NCBI GenBank assembly: GCA_963734635.1
Contig: CAVTIA010000002.1
Location: 496,001 to 560,000, forward strand
Direction of reading: 5' to 3'
Source: DATCJA01 sp963734635
Lineage (GTDB): Bacteria > Acidobacteriota > Vicinamibacteria > Vicinamibacterales > UBA2999
Length of the DNA: 64,000 nt
Positions 25,147-33,605 of this stretch are shown piece after piece. Both the position numbers and the translations under genes were made by a program. Under the pieces are notes generated by a model that made no database searches, was not told the origin of the DNA, and worked only from the letters and a program-made list of their open reading frames with translations. Position 1 is the stretch's first letter. Every line of letters begins with the position of its first letter.

Positions 25147-26470
25147 CCTGGCGCTCAACGGCTTCGGGGAGGATTACGACTTCCAGCCGTGGGTCAATGC
25201 CGGACGGTCGAACGACACGAACAACATCCAGCCTCGATTCGGTTTCGCCTACCGGCTTGGCGAGCAGACCGTGCTTCGGGGCGGCATCGGGAAGTACTTC
25301 GGCGAAGTCACGGATCAGTCGGCACACGGCACCGTGTCGTGGCGGAACATTGTCGGCGTCGAGATCCTGAACGACGGGCGTCCGGATTTTGCGAGCAACC
25401 CCTTCAACGGACCGCAGCCGACCTACGACCAACTGGTTCTGCGGACGTGCTGGGATCAGAAGGTGAACCAGGGGGGCGCGCGGCCCGGGTGCATCCGCCG
25501 CACGGTCGGCAACAACCTCTCCAGCCCCAATTCGCAGTACCCGCATTCCTGGCAGGGATCGATTGGCTTCCAGCGGCAGTTGAGCAACTCGATGGCCGTG
25601 GAGGCCGACTACGTCTACTGGGCGAGCGCGCACAACGTCATCGGGAACGTCAACATCAACCAGTCGTTCAACGCCGCTACGGGACTGCCGAATGCGACCA
25701 CCAACGTTGCACTGCTGCCGTTCCCCGAGTGGGGCAACGTCGCCATGCGGAACCACACGCTGGGCTACGATTCCAAGAACCACTCGGTGCAGGTGGGACT
25801 CACCAAGCGTTTGAGCAACCGCTGGCAGGCGTCGGCCAGCTACCTGTGGGTACGCGATTTCGCCAGGGACACTCCCCCGCTGCTGCCGGACCTGCCTGGC
25901 ATTCCAGAGGCGCGAGACTGCACGTACCCGGTTACGTGGACGGCTGACCGCTCGCGATGGGTCTGCGATGTGCCGGTGAACTTCCGCGCCTTCGGGGTTC
26001 CCATCTACGACGAGGAATGGTACGTGACGGGACATCAGGTCCACCGCGCGACCTTCAACGCTATATACGAGCTGCCGTACGGCATGCAGGTCAGCGGGCT
26101 GTATTTCTACGGCGACAACGGAAAGGAGACGACGACGTCCGGCGTCGACGTACTTGCCGTCGGCGGCGTTGTCGCGAATCGCACACGAAGAGATCGCTCG
26201 GTCATCCCGCGTTACAACTTCGAACGGAAGGACCTGCACCGCGTGGACGTGCGGTTCTCACGGCGCTTCTCCCTCAACGGCCGATTCTCGTTCGAACCGC
26301 TCGTCGAGGTGTTCAACCTCTTCAACCGGGCCAACTTCAACACGTGGAACCTGAACGAGAGCAACAGCAACTTCGGACAGCCGCAGCAGGGCGCTGGCGG
26401 CAACAGCGGCGCCGGTGGAACCGCGTTCCAGCCGCGCGTCGTCCAGCTCGGCTTTAGGGCCACGTTCTAA
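24875..26470 (+). CDS. TonB-dependent receptor 1, C-terminal barrel part
   Basis: This is the continuation of receptor 1 in the next frame. Coding resemblance begins at about 24822 (LGRHDFKIGGEYIKNSWWLM), before the first in-frame start. It reads to the barrel end with typical strands: WIQDDWQVSSNLTLNLGVRY, LRGGIGKYFGEVTD, SNSMAVEADYVYW and VDVRFSRRFSLNGRFSFEPL. The last residues, VVQLGFRATF, end in an aromatic as expected for BAM recognition. The intact receptor would be about 1,012 residues. Only one shift interrupts it, unlike receptors 2-4. Confidence 0.87.
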   Translation: MICRDCTGIYDAQGGTAADQAAIQAALPRLFPTWDSPDTWNLNALNPIVRRYTQGIGDFTFSVDRHVAAGWIQDDWQVSSNLTLNLGVRYDLALNGFGEDYDFQPWVNAGRSNDTNNIQPRFGFAYRLGEQTVLRGGIGKYFGEVTDQSAHGTVSWRNIVGVEILNDGRPDFASNPFNGPQPTYDQLVLRTCWDQKVNQGGARPGCIRRTVGNNLSSPNSQYPHSWQGSIGFQRQLSNSMAVEADYVYWASAHNVIGNVNINQSFNAATGLPNATTNVALLPFPEWGNVAMRNHTLGYDSKNHSVQVGLTKRLSNRWQASASYLWVRDFARDTPPLLPDLPGIPEARDCTYPVTWTADRSRWVCDVPVNFRAFGVPIYDEEWYVTGHQVHRATFNAIYELPYGMQVSGLYFYGDNGKETTTSGVDVLAVGGVVANRTRRDRSVIPRYNFERKDLHRVDVRFSRRFSLNGRFSFEPLVEVFNLFNRANFNTWNLNESNSNFGQPQQGAGGNSGAGGTAFQPRVVQLGFRATF

Positions 26471-26490
26471 ACAACGCCCAACCTCCACTT

Positions 26491-26555
26491 CCCAACTCCC
26501 AATAGCAGGACGGGGAGTGGGAGTTTGGGAGTTGGTAGTTGGGCATTGGGAGTTG
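26491..26555. terminator. Repeated-word hairpin after receptor 1
   Basis: CAACTCCCAAT (26493-26503) pairs perfectly with ATTGGGAGTTG (26545-26555). The loop and flanks contain further GGGAGT/TTGGG words that allow alternative pairings. It begins 22 bp after the receptor stop and is a plausible intrinsic-type terminator without a T tract. Confidence 0.5.
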
Positions 26556-26649
26556 AGAGACGACCGAGCGGGATACAATTTCCGCTCGGCCCCATACTGA
26601 GAGGCGGCCTCGACGGCCTGCCGTGTCTGAGTCGACAGGAGCTACATAC

Positions 26650-27648
26650 ATGAAGATGACGCATCGTCCCGTGACAGTCGTGCTCGGCGGGCTGCTCTCG
26701 GTCGCACTACTGCAGACCCCGGGGAACGCACAGGGGCGGCAGGGCGGCCAGGCGGGCGCCCCGGCGAATGAGACCCTGAGCCAGAGCTACCGCGGCAGCA
26801 AGGCGCGCGACTGGGAGTTCCAGAAGGTGGCGCCGATCAAGGTGTTCGACAACCTGTATTACGTCGGACCCGGCAACGTCTCCGTCTGGCTGATCCAGAC
26901 GACCGACGGTCTGGTCGTGTTCGACTCGACGCAGGAGCCGCTGGTCGATCACGTGCTGGACAGCATCCGCAAGGTCGGCTTCGATCCGAAGAACATCCGA
27001 TACATCTTCCTTACGCACGGGCATCTCGATCACTTCGGCGGCACCGGCAAGCTGAAGCAAGCGGCCCCGGCGGCGCGGATTGCGACGCTCGAGGAAGACT
27101 GGCAGCTGATCGAGACGTTCTACAAGAACGCAGCGTCGGGTCGCGGCGGCAACAACCCGAATGCCCGTGACCCCGGCATCCCGTTCGCTCGCGATCTCGT
27201 GATCAAGGAAGGGGACGTCATCACCGTCGGCAAGACCGAGATCAAGGTGTACAAGCTACCGGGCCATACAGCGGGCTCACCCTCGTTCACGTTCACCGTG
27301 TTCGACAACGGCCGGCCGCACAAGGCGCTAATCTTCGGAGGACCGGGTCAGCGCAACGGCGTCGAGGGCGGCACCCAGTTCCTCGAGAGCATCCGCCGAC
27401 TGAAAGGCAAGGAGTTTGCGGATGTGGAAGTGCCGGTGCACGTTCACAGCTGGCTGACAACCTATCCGGATGAGCGAGGCGGCACTGTCTTCGAGCCTGC
27501 GATGCAACTGGCCAAGCGGCAGGCCGGGCAGCCGCATCCCTTCGTGATTCCGGACATGTGGAAGAAATGGCTCGACCGGGCGGAGGCGGGGACGATCAAG
27601 TACGTCGAGGAAGCCAAGGCGGGCAAGGCCGCCCCGGTTTCGAACTGA
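26650..27648 (+). CDS. Exported metallo-beta-lactamase-fold hydrolase (B3-like)
   Basis: 332 residues from ATG 26650 (AGGAG upstream). The signal peptide ends near GNAQG. The MBL metal site is complete: H123-x-H125-x-D127-H128 in LTHGHLDHFG, His206 in LPGHTAGS, and a later His in VPVHVHSW. The Asp-His pair and His arrangement resemble subclass B3. Relatives with this long C-terminus are often annotated only as MBL-fold proteins, so antibiotic hydrolysis should not be assumed. It stands alone downstream of receptor 1. Confidence 0.85.
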   Translation: MKMTHRPVTVVLGGLLSVALLQTPGNAQGRQGGQAGAPANETLSQSYRGSKARDWEFQKVAPIKVFDNLYYVGPGNVSVWLIQTTDGLVVFDSTQEPLVDHVLDSIRKVGFDPKNIRYIFLTHGHLDHFGGTGKLKQAAPAARIATLEEDWQLIETFYKNAASGRGGNNPNARDPGIPFARDLVIKEGDVITVGKTEIKVYKLPGHTAGSPSFTFTVFDNGRPHKALIFGGPGQRNGVEGGTQFLESIRRLKGKEFADVEVPVHVHSWLTTYPDERGGTVFEPAMQLAKRQAGQPHPFVIPDMWKKWLDRAEAGTIKYVEEAKAGKAAPVSN

Positions 27649-27655
27649 ATCACGC

Positions 27656-27680
27656 GTAGGGCGGGCCTTACGGCCCGCCC
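27656..27680. repeat. Family-D dispersed palindrome
   Basis: GGCGGGCCTTACGGCCCGCC in a GTAG lead, preceded by AATCACGC. The same lead and a related arm recur at 33566. It lies 8 bp after the MBL stop and may double as a terminator. Confidence 0.8.
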
Positions 27681-27789
27681 ACCATGCCAGATCCATACGC
27701 CACGATCGGTCAGCGCATCGTTGTGGCGCTTGTCGCGCTGCTCGCCTTCCCGTGTCGGCCCGGACGCAGAAGATCGTTCTTGGCGGGCG

Positions 27790-29049
27790 TCAGCTGCTCC
27801 GCGGTTTGCGCAGTGGCCTGAAGCCCGCGCGCACGTCCTCTGACAAGAGTTGTGGCTGTTCCCACGCCGCGAAGTGCCCACCTTTGTCGTGCTTCTTGTA
27901 GTAGATGAGTTTGGGATACGCCCGTTCTGCCCAACTCCGCGGGGCTTGGTAGATCTCGTCAGGGAAGGAGCTCACCGCAACCGGGATGGAAACGTTCTGC
28001 GGGAGGAAGAACGGGACCTTGCCTTCGGGCACGTCTCCGAAGTTTTCCCAATAGAGACGAGCCCCAGAGATAGCCGTGTTCGTCAACCAGGTCAGAGTGA
28101 CGTTATCGAGGACATCGTCGCGGGTAAGGCCTTCGGGATGTCCGTCAAAGACGCGTGAGATCAGCTTGAGACTGCGGTCGTCGTGATCAAGAAACCAGGC
28201 CGCCAGGCCGACGGGTGAATCCGCAATCCCGTAAAGCGTCTGTGGACGTTGCCCCATCTCGATGACGTAGCCCAGGCCGTGCTTGTTGATAAAGACCAGT
28301 TGGTCGTACGCGCGTCGTTCGTCGGCTGAGAGATCGGCAGGCGGTTGTGAGCCGGCCTGGGCCGCTCTGGCGATGTCGGGTGGCACCGTGAAAGGCAGGT
28401 TCGTGTGAATGCCGAGCAACTCCGGAGGCGCCTGTGCAGCCATCACATCCACAACGATCGCGCCCCAGTCGCCGCCCTGCGCGACAAATCGCGTGTAGCC
28501 GAGGCGCTTCATCAGCTCAACCCAGGCACGTGCGATGCGGGCGACGTCCCAGCCGGTGGTGGTGGGCCTGCCTGAAAACCCATAGCCCGGAATGGACGGA
28601 ATCACCAGATGGAACGCGTCCGATGCGCTCACGCCATGTGCCGTGGGATTGGTCAGTGGATCGACAATCTTCAGCTGCTCGACGACCGAGCCGGGCCATC
28701 CGTGCGTGACGATCAGCGGCAATGCATCTTCATGTTTCGAACGAACGTGAATGAAATGAATGTCCAGCCCGTCAATCTCGGTGATGAAATTCGGTAGGGC
28801 GTTCAGTCTCGCCTCGCACTTGCGCCAATCGTAGTCGGTCGCCCAGTAGCGCGCGAGTTTTTGAATCGTCGCGAGCTGCACGCCTTGCGACTGGTCCGTG
28901 ACCGTTTCCCGTTCAGGCCACTTTGTCGCGTTGATGCGCCTGCGCAATTCGGTTAATTCCGCTTCGGGAACGTTCACACGAAACGGCCGAATCGCATCCT
29001 TGTCAGCGGCAGGCTTGCTGCGTTCTTGTGTAGCACTGGCTGTAGCCAT
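27790..29049 (-). CDS. Epoxide hydrolase (EHN-type alpha/beta hydrolase)
   Basis: 419 residues from ATG 29049, preceded by GGGAGA. An N-terminal EHN segment (IRPFRVNVPEAELTELRRRI, WATDYDWRKCEARLN) leads to the alpha/beta-hydrolase core. The oxyanion motif HGWPGS is at about 116-121, the nucleophile Asp194 is in QGGDWGAIV, and the catalytic His is in KGGHFAAWEQP near the C-terminus. The family opens epoxides to diols through an ester intermediate on the Asp. The frame could extend to 29178, but the added residues look non-coding. No signal peptide is seen, so it is cytoplasmic. Confidence 0.9.
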   Translation of the reverse strand: MATASATQERSKPAADKDAIRPFRVNVPEAELTELRRRINATKWPERETVTDQSQGVQLATIQKLARYWATDYDWRKCEARLNALPNFITEIDGLDIHFIHVRSKHEDALPLIVTHGWPGSVVEQLKIVDPLTNPTAHGVSASDAFHLVIPSIPGYGFSGRPTTTGWDVARIARAWVELMKRLGYTRFVAQGGDWGAIVVDVMAAQAPPELLGIHTNLPFTVPPDIARAAQAGSQPPADLSADERRAYDQLVFINKHGLGYVIEMGQRPQTLYGIADSPVGLAAWFLDHDDRSLKLISRVFDGHPEGLTRDDVLDNVTLTWLTNTAISGARLYWENFGDVPEGKVPFFLPQNVSIPVAVSSFPDEIYQAPRSWAERAYPKLIYYKKHDKGGHFAAWEQPQLLSEDVRAGFRPLRKPRSS

Positions 29050-29522
29050 GGCGTCGTTCTCCCAATATTCAGATCCCACGACATGCCGCGAGCGCCTTTG
29101 CATGTCGCGGACGCTCTCGTGCAGTGCGAGGCGATACGCTCGATTGAGTCGTGTTTTCGTTGAACAACTTGCGGCCACGCGTAGCGTGAGGAAAAGCCCG
29201 CCAGCAAATGAAATGCCCGTCGTTCCGCGTGATCCCTCGATCGAGCGATGTTCGAAGCAGCCCAGACGTGCTTGCCACGATGGAAGACGCTGGAGTCAGC
29301 TGATACTCGCGGCGAACGCCACAGAGTACGAGCGAAAGGAGCGTTCCCGGCGTGCTGAGCCGGCACCGGCGGGACGAGAGGCGCGCGGCTGACGAATCGG
29401 TCGTGGTCCCGTCCGGCTGAAGCCGGACACTACGTACGACTTCGCGCGGTCCGGCTAAAGCCGGACACTACGTACGATCGTGCCAGTCCGGCTCAAGCCG
29501 GACATTACGTACACGAATCAGG
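29050..29522. repeat. Intergenic region with three tandem family-A palindromes
   Basis: No credible gene lies in 29050-29400. Copies of GTCCGGCTGAAGCCGGAC (middle varying GAA, AAA, CAA) with ACTACGTAC or ATTACGTAC tails are at 29411-29437, 29449-29475 and 29486-29512. They are all in the same orientation and about 38 bp apart. They end 10 bp before the stop of the diheme cytochrome gene. Confidence 0.85.
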
Positions 29523-30584
29523 TCAGGGTCGCAGCGACGCGACGTAGGCGGAAATGGCGATCAGATCGTCCTCGGTCAGCTTCTCCACCGCCGGCTTCAT
29601 CGCCTTTGCCATGTCGCCGTTCCGCGCGCCCACCTGGAAGTCGTAGAGCTGGCGTGCCATGTACCCGGGATGTCGTCCGGCAAGCGGCGGGGCGACTGGC
29701 GTGCCGCGCATGTCAGGGCCATGGCACGTGCCGCACGCCTGCGTCTTGCCGTTGCCGCCGGTCATTACGAGGTTCTGGCCCGCCTTGATGCTGCCGGGCG
29801 GCACGTACGCGGCCATGCCGACGCGCGGATTGCGCAGCATGTTCGCCTGGTAGCTGTCCTCGGGCATCTCCACGATGCGCCTGCCGATCGGTTCGGTCTC
29901 GTTCCCCTCGGCTTTCAGGAACAGGCCGTTGATCGTGGCGGTGAAGCGAGGCACCGTCTCGGATTCGACGACGCGGATCCACGGCTTGAACGTGAGCGAG
30001 GCGAAGTACTCCGCAGCCTGCTGCGCCTCCTGCGGCGTCAGGTTACGGGCCATGGCGGCCATTTCCCACGCGTTCGCCTTGTTGATGTCTGCGCTCTTCC
30101 GCTTGCCGTTTGCCATTTCCGTCAGCTGGCGCAGAAAGTAGTCGACGCGCAGGCCCGCCACCGGACCGTTCTGCATCAGCCCCTGGCCGTTGGGATAGTG
30201 GCAGATCGCGCAGGCACGGAAGCGCTGCGATTCCTTCCCGTGCGCGACGATGTCCGGCATCGGCGGGTGATCTTCGGGATACCAGTCGGCTGGCTTGTAC
30301 GGCGAGGTGATCTCGGCGACGCTGAAGTACTTGCCGGTGCCCGGAATCGTCAGCTTCTCACCCGTGGTGTCGGCCGGCATCCCACCCGGCCGATCGCAGT
30401 CGCGCGGCGTGCTGCCCGGGCACCGGTTCGACCAGTCCTGCGGCGCCGGCGGCACCGTCTTGTAACCGTAGGCCCACAGCGGGAACCCGGGCTCGAGCGC
30501 GAGAAACCGGACCCCCTGTGCCAGCAGCCCGGTTCCACTTGCAAGGGCGACGACGAAAACCAGCAGACCAGCGCGCTTCGCCAT
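29523..30584 (-). CDS. Exported diheme cytochrome c (c4-like)
   Basis: 353 residues with a signal peptide (AGLLVFVVALASGTGLLAQG). Heme sites are C125-AICH (ACAICHYPNGQGLMQNGPVA) and C284-GTCH (QACGTCHGPDMRGTPVAPPL). Each is followed by the YFLRQL/YMARQL helix pattern of cytochrome c4-type halves, so this is a tandem c-type domain protein with a long N-terminal extension (residues 25-115). It is the last gene of the minus-strand run 35489-29523 that also holds a cupin, two secreted paralogues, a monoheme cytochrome and a heme/propeller fusion. Confidence 0.87.
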   Translation of the reverse strand: MAKRAGLLVFVVALASGTGLLAQGVRFLALEPGFPLWAYGYKTVPPAPQDWSNRCPGSTPRDCDRPGGMPADTTGEKLTIPGTGKYFSVAEITSPYKPADWYPEDHPPMPDIVAHGKESQRFRACAICHYPNGQGLMQNGPVAGLRVDYFLRQLTEMANGKRKSADINKANAWEMAAMARNLTPQEAQQAAEYFASLTFKPWIRVVESETVPRFTATINGLFLKAEGNETEPIGRRIVEMPEDSYQANMLRNPRVGMAAYVPPGSIKAGQNLVMTGGNGKTQACGTCHGPDMRGTPVAPPLAGRHPGYMARQLYDFQVGARNGDMAKAMKPAVEKLTEDDLIAISAYVASLRP

Positions 30585-30597
30585 GGGTGTCAGTCTA

Positions 30598-31104
30598 TTA
30601 CTGCTTCACACCCCGCGGGAATTCGAACGTCACCATGTAGAGCTCGGGGCTGAAGCCGGTCACCTGGTGCGGCACGCCTTCCGGGATCAGGAGGAAATCG
30701 CCCTTCGTAACCTTGTGGACCGTCCCCCCCTCGATTCTCCGTTCCACCTGATCGCCCTTCTTCGTCTCGACGATCTTGCCTCCGGTCGTGATTTCGCCGT
30801 TGCCGTCGATAATCGCCCACACTTCCCCTTCGGTCGCGTGCGCCGCTGCTCTTTGCGGCGGCCTCCGGCGATCCACCGCCATTCGATACGCGACCCCGCT
30901 CGGCGAGGTCGCCTCGGGACGCTCGACGACGGTGATGTTGGCGTAGGCCACTTCCTGAAGCTTGGCTCGGTGGGCGGCGACGCTGGCCGCCGAGAGGAAA
31001 TACGCCTCCCTCGGATTGTTGTTGATGCTCTGCGGACCCTGCTGGCTCGAGGCAACCGAGGCAAGTGTGATGACGAGTGCGGCTGTGACAGCAATGATTC
31101 TCAT
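30598..31104 (-). CDS. Exported cupin-domain protein
   Basis: 168 residues from ATG 31104 with GAGGAG upstream. The signal peptide is VTAALVITLASVASSQQ. A single cupin barrel follows, with HATEGEVWAIIDGNGEITTG as motif 1 and IPEGVPHQVTGFSPE as motif 2. Motif 1 keeps a His and Glu, and motif 2 keeps the His, so metal binding is possible. The reaction is unknown. It lies 13 bp upstream of the diheme cytochrome gene in the same run. Confidence 0.82.
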   Translation of the reverse strand: MRIIAVTAALVITLASVASSQQGPQSINNNPREAYFLSAASVAAHRAKLQEVAYANITVVERPEATSPSGVAYRMAVDRRRPPQRAAAHATEGEVWAIIDGNGEITTGGKIVETKKGDQVERRIEGGTVHKVTKGDFLLIPEGVPHQVTGFSPELYMVTFEFPRGVKQ

Positions 31105-31118
31105 ATCGATGCTCCTCT

Positions 31119-31207
31119 GCCGGGTCCAAAAGGACGCGGCCGATGTCGCGCGTGCGCGTTGCCGGGTCCTAAGGACGCGGCCTACGGGTTCCAAAGGACC
31201 CGGCTAC
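31119..31207. repeat. Three family-C palindromes
   Basis: GCCGGGTCC...GGACGCGGCC-type copies at 31119-31141 and 31161-31185 and a shorter one at 31186-31207. They fill the 99-bp gap between the cupin and the next upstream gene. The last copy overlaps the stop codon region of that gene. Confidence 0.75.
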
Positions 31208-32181
31208 CTGGGGGGCGTGACGCCCCTGAACCACTTGAAACCGAGCTTGTGCAGCTCGGCGATGGTGTGACCGACGCCCTCGTTACAGGTGTTCTCCCAC
31301 ACCTCGCGAGCGTACGGGTCGGGATCCACTGTTACGGTGTTGCGCCAGGCGTACTTCCCGGTTGTGTTGTCCGTACCGCCGGTTCCGGCGCGTCTCATCG
31401 GGTAGTTCATCTTCCACGGCCGCGTGTAGATGGTCGGATCTTCCACCGTGAGCTCGTAGTCGATGGTGTTCGCGTCGGCCATCCTGAAGCGCTCGGTCAT
31501 GCGCGTGTTTTCGCTGTAGATATTGCCGACGCTGTCGAGCCAATGTTTGCCGTTCAGCCCGGTGACTTCGACGACGAGCGTGTCGCCGTCCCAACGGCCT
31601 CGGGAGTTGCCGCGGAAGAATTTCGCCTGGCCGCCGACATGCGGACGCCCATCGGTCGCAATCACGCGGTGCACCCGGGCGGTCACCATGATCACGCGAC
31701 CTGGCTGCTGGATGATTTCCCCGACCGCGCCCCTCGGCCCGATCATCGTGAAGCAGTACGACGCGGGGTCAGCGTAGAGGCGCTGGCCGCTTTCCCCTGG
31801 CCATCCACGAGAGAGTCCGGCGCGATTTTCGTTGCGCCGCGCCAGTGCCCACGCGTTGTACGGGATTTTTCCGTCCGGCGGATCGGATACGAAGCTTTCC
31901 TGGGGCGGCGTGGTGACATCCACGTACCCGTGCTCTTCGATGTCATCGCCTCCCGCTCCGCCCGGTCCGCCCCATGTGCCCTGGAGGTCGGGTACTCCGT
32001 CAGGAGTGCGCGCGGGACGGTACGGCGGCAACGTTGCCTTGTGCGCTGCCCATGTCCTGGCCATCGGCAACCTTGGTGTATTCAGATCGAATCGTGCCTG
32101 CGCTGCGGCAGGACGCAAGGACAGAACCTGCACCGCGAGCGCGGCGACGACAAGAGCAACGGCTGCGAACATGTTTCGCAT
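31204..32181 (-). CDS. Exported protein of an unnamed family with TRPW motif (paralogue 1)
   Basis: About 325 residues from ATG 32181 (MRNMFAAVALVVAALAVQ, signal ending AAAQ). Conserved blocks shared with three other proteins in this window are TPDGVPDLQGTW near the N-terminus, then GNSRGRWDGDTLVVEVTG, HWLDSVGNIYSENTRMTERF, DYELTVEDPTIYTRPWKMNY and a C-terminal Cys-containing block. I know no Pfam name for this family and see no catalytic motif. It is the longest of the four paralogues here. It starts 13 bp after paralogue 2 ends, within the cytochrome run. Confidence 0.8.
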   Translation of the reverse strand: MRNMFAAVALVVAALAVQVLSLRPAAAQARFDLNTPRLPMARTWAAHKATLPPYRPARTPDGVPDLQGTWGGPGGAGGDDIEEHGYVDVTTPPQESFVSDPPDGKIPYNAWALARRNENRAGLSRGWPGESGQRLYADPASYCFTMIGPRGAVGEIIQQPGRVIMVTARVHRVIATDGRPHVGGQAKFFRGNSRGRWDGDTLVVEVTGLNGKHWLDSVGNIYSENTRMTERFRMADANTIDYELTVEDPTIYTRPWKMNYPMRRAGTGGTDNTTGKYAWRNTVTVDPDPYAREVWENTCNEGVGHTIAELHKLGFKWFRGVTPPR

Positions 32182-32194
32182 GTTCCAATACCAG

Positions 32195-33013
32195 TTAGTT
32201 GAACGGAATGCCATTCGGTTTGTCCCACGCGTCCTCGAGCAGGTAGGAGAGACATTCATATTCGAGGAGCTCGGCGTTCGCGTCCCGATGTCGATACAAA
32301 GGCATGCTGATCTTCCAGGGCCTCGTGAATACCTTTGGATCCTCGATCGTGGCCTCGTAGAGCATGTGGTTGGGCCCTGTCGGCGTGTACCGCTCGACGA
32401 CGTGCAAGGCCTCGCTGTGAAAGTTGCCTGCACGATCGAGCCACGTCTGATCCGTGAAATGCATGACGTCGACGACCAGCGTATTGCCATCGAAGCGCGC
32501 CCGCGAGTCTCCCATGAACCATTCGATGGGACCCTTCGGATGCGGATTGCCGTTCATGTAGGCAAAGCGAACCGCGCCCAGATACTCGTAGAGAAAGGTG
32601 ACCTTGTCGCGCTGCTGCACGATTTGAAACGGGTGCGGCATGTAGGTGATTCGCGGGACACCGGGCAGAAAGCATTTGCTCTCCGTATCGAGCGTGGCGC
32701 GGTTCTGGAAATTCTCCTGCCTCTTCTTGAGGGCCGCGGGTTGATAGGGGATCGCGCCGCCCTCGACAACACCGCGGCCCGCCGGCACGCCGAGGCGCGC
32801 GTTGTGATCTTCGAGATCCCACGCGGCTGTGTTGAGGACCTGCCAGATCCCTTGAAGATCAGGTTGTCCGTCTCGCGTGCGCGGCGGGTTGAACGGCGCG
32901 GGCGTGGCGGTTTGCGCAGCGCCTGTGCCCGTGTCGAGCCAGAGCGACGCGATAACCGTCAGAGCCGCAATTGAGGGAACGAGCCAGCGAGAACGGCGAA
33001 GTGTGGACGACAT
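32195..33013 (-). CDS. Exported protein of the TRPW family (paralogue 2)
   Basis: 272 residues with an N-terminal signal (WLVPSIAALTVIASLWLDTG). Blocks are RDGQPDLQGIWQVLNTAAWD, CFLPGVPRITYMPHPFQIVQ, PKGPIEWFMGDSRARFDGN, TLVVDVMHFTDQTWLDRAGN and EATIEDPKVFTRPWKISMP. Its closest relative in the window is the gene at 40914-41682, which shares the QVLNTAAW and PHPFQI-type blocks. Two Cys (in SKCFLPG and YECLSY) are conserved between the two. The function is unknown. It lies 8 bp downstream of the monoheme cytochrome. Confidence 0.8.
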   Translation of the reverse strand: MSSTLRRSRWLVPSIAALTVIASLWLDTGTGAAQTATPAPFNPPRTRDGQPDLQGIWQVLNTAAWDLEDHNARLGVPAGRGVVEGGAIPYQPAALKKRQENFQNRATLDTESKCFLPGVPRITYMPHPFQIVQQRDKVTFLYEYLGAVRFAYMNGNPHPKGPIEWFMGDSRARFDGNTLVVDVMHFTDQTWLDRAGNFHSEALHVVERYTPTGPNHMLYEATIEDPKVFTRPWKISMPLYRHRDANAELLEYECLSYLLEDAWDKPNGIPFN

Positions 33014-33021
33014 GATGCGAG

Positions 33022-33474
33022 CTATCGTCCGATGGTGATCGACTCGAGCTGCTCGCGTGCCGGTGTGAGATCGCTCTGGCCAGCGGGAAACTTGTTCAGC
33101 TCGAACAGAAACGCGAGGAGGTCAGCATACTCCTGAGGAGAGAGCGTCTTGGGGCTTCCGACGGGCATGGTGCTCGCCATGGTTCCGTAAAGCTCCCACG
33201 CCGTGCGGCCATTCCACTTTTTCTGGAACGGCTCCCCCGCCACCGCCGGCGCCTCGGCATCGCCCTCTCGCTCGAGCGATTCGCCAGGGATGACCGGTAC
33301 GGCCGCATGTCCCTGTCCGTTGTCCAGATGACACAGCACGCAGCGCTTTCTGTACTGTGCGCGCCCACGCGCGGCTTGATCGGTCGTGTACACGCCGTCC
33401 ATGACGGAACGTTTGCCAGGGGCCTGCGCTGCGCGTGCGGTACCGCCAACGGCAGCGGCCGCGACGAGGATCAT
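33022..33474 (-). CDS. Exported monoheme cytochrome c
   Basis: About 150 residues from ATG 33474 (MILVAAAAVGGTARAAQ). One heme site, CVLCH in YRKRCVLCHLDNGQGH, is followed by a typical class I c domain (WNGRTAWELYGTMASTMPVG, LSPQEYADLLAFLFELNKFP). The open frame extends upstream to 33654 but the added residues derive from palindromic repeats, so a start at 33474 or the adjacent GTG is preferred. It is probably an electron carrier for the heme/propeller fusion encoded just upstream. Confidence 0.82.
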   Translation of the reverse strand: MILVAAAAVGGTARAAQAPGKRSVMDGVYTTDQAARGRAQYRKRCVLCHLDNGQGHAAVPVIPGESLEREGDAEAPAVAGEPFQKKWNGRTAWELYGTMASTMPVGSPKTLSPQEYADLLAFLFELNKFPAGQSDLTPAREQLESITIGR

Positions 33475-33499
33475 CACAACAACGACACAGCCCGATTTT

Positions 33500-33592
33500 G
33501 CCGGGTCCAAAAGGACCCGGCCTACTTGCGAAAGAACCCGGCCGGCGCGACGCTCCCAATCACGCGTAGGGCGGGTCCTTTCGGACCCGCCT
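33500..33592. repeat. Family-C and family-D palindromes
   Basis: A perfect family-C copy is at 33500-33525 and a GTAG-led GGCGGGTCCTTTCGGACCCGCC-like copy at 33566-33592, with the AATCACGC lead also seen at 27648. They separate the propeller-fusion gene from the cytochrome gene. Confidence 0.8.
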
Positions 33593-33605
33593 CGACGATT
33601 GCGAA

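Noticed and set aside
26650..27648. Beta-lactam resistance gene
   Set aside because: The fold and metal ligands resemble B3 enzymes, but most such environmental proteins are not beta-lactamases and no resistance context is present.
29411..29512. Three evenly spaced palindromes as a CRISPR or operator array
   Set aside because: Single copies of the same element occur at many unrelated loci, spacers are only about 11 bp, and there are no cas genes.
30583..32202. 539-codon plus-strand frame opposite the cupin and TRPW genes
   Set aside because: The antisense of GC-rich genes gives long open frames. The minus strand has signal peptides, ribosome sites and family blocks; this frame has none.
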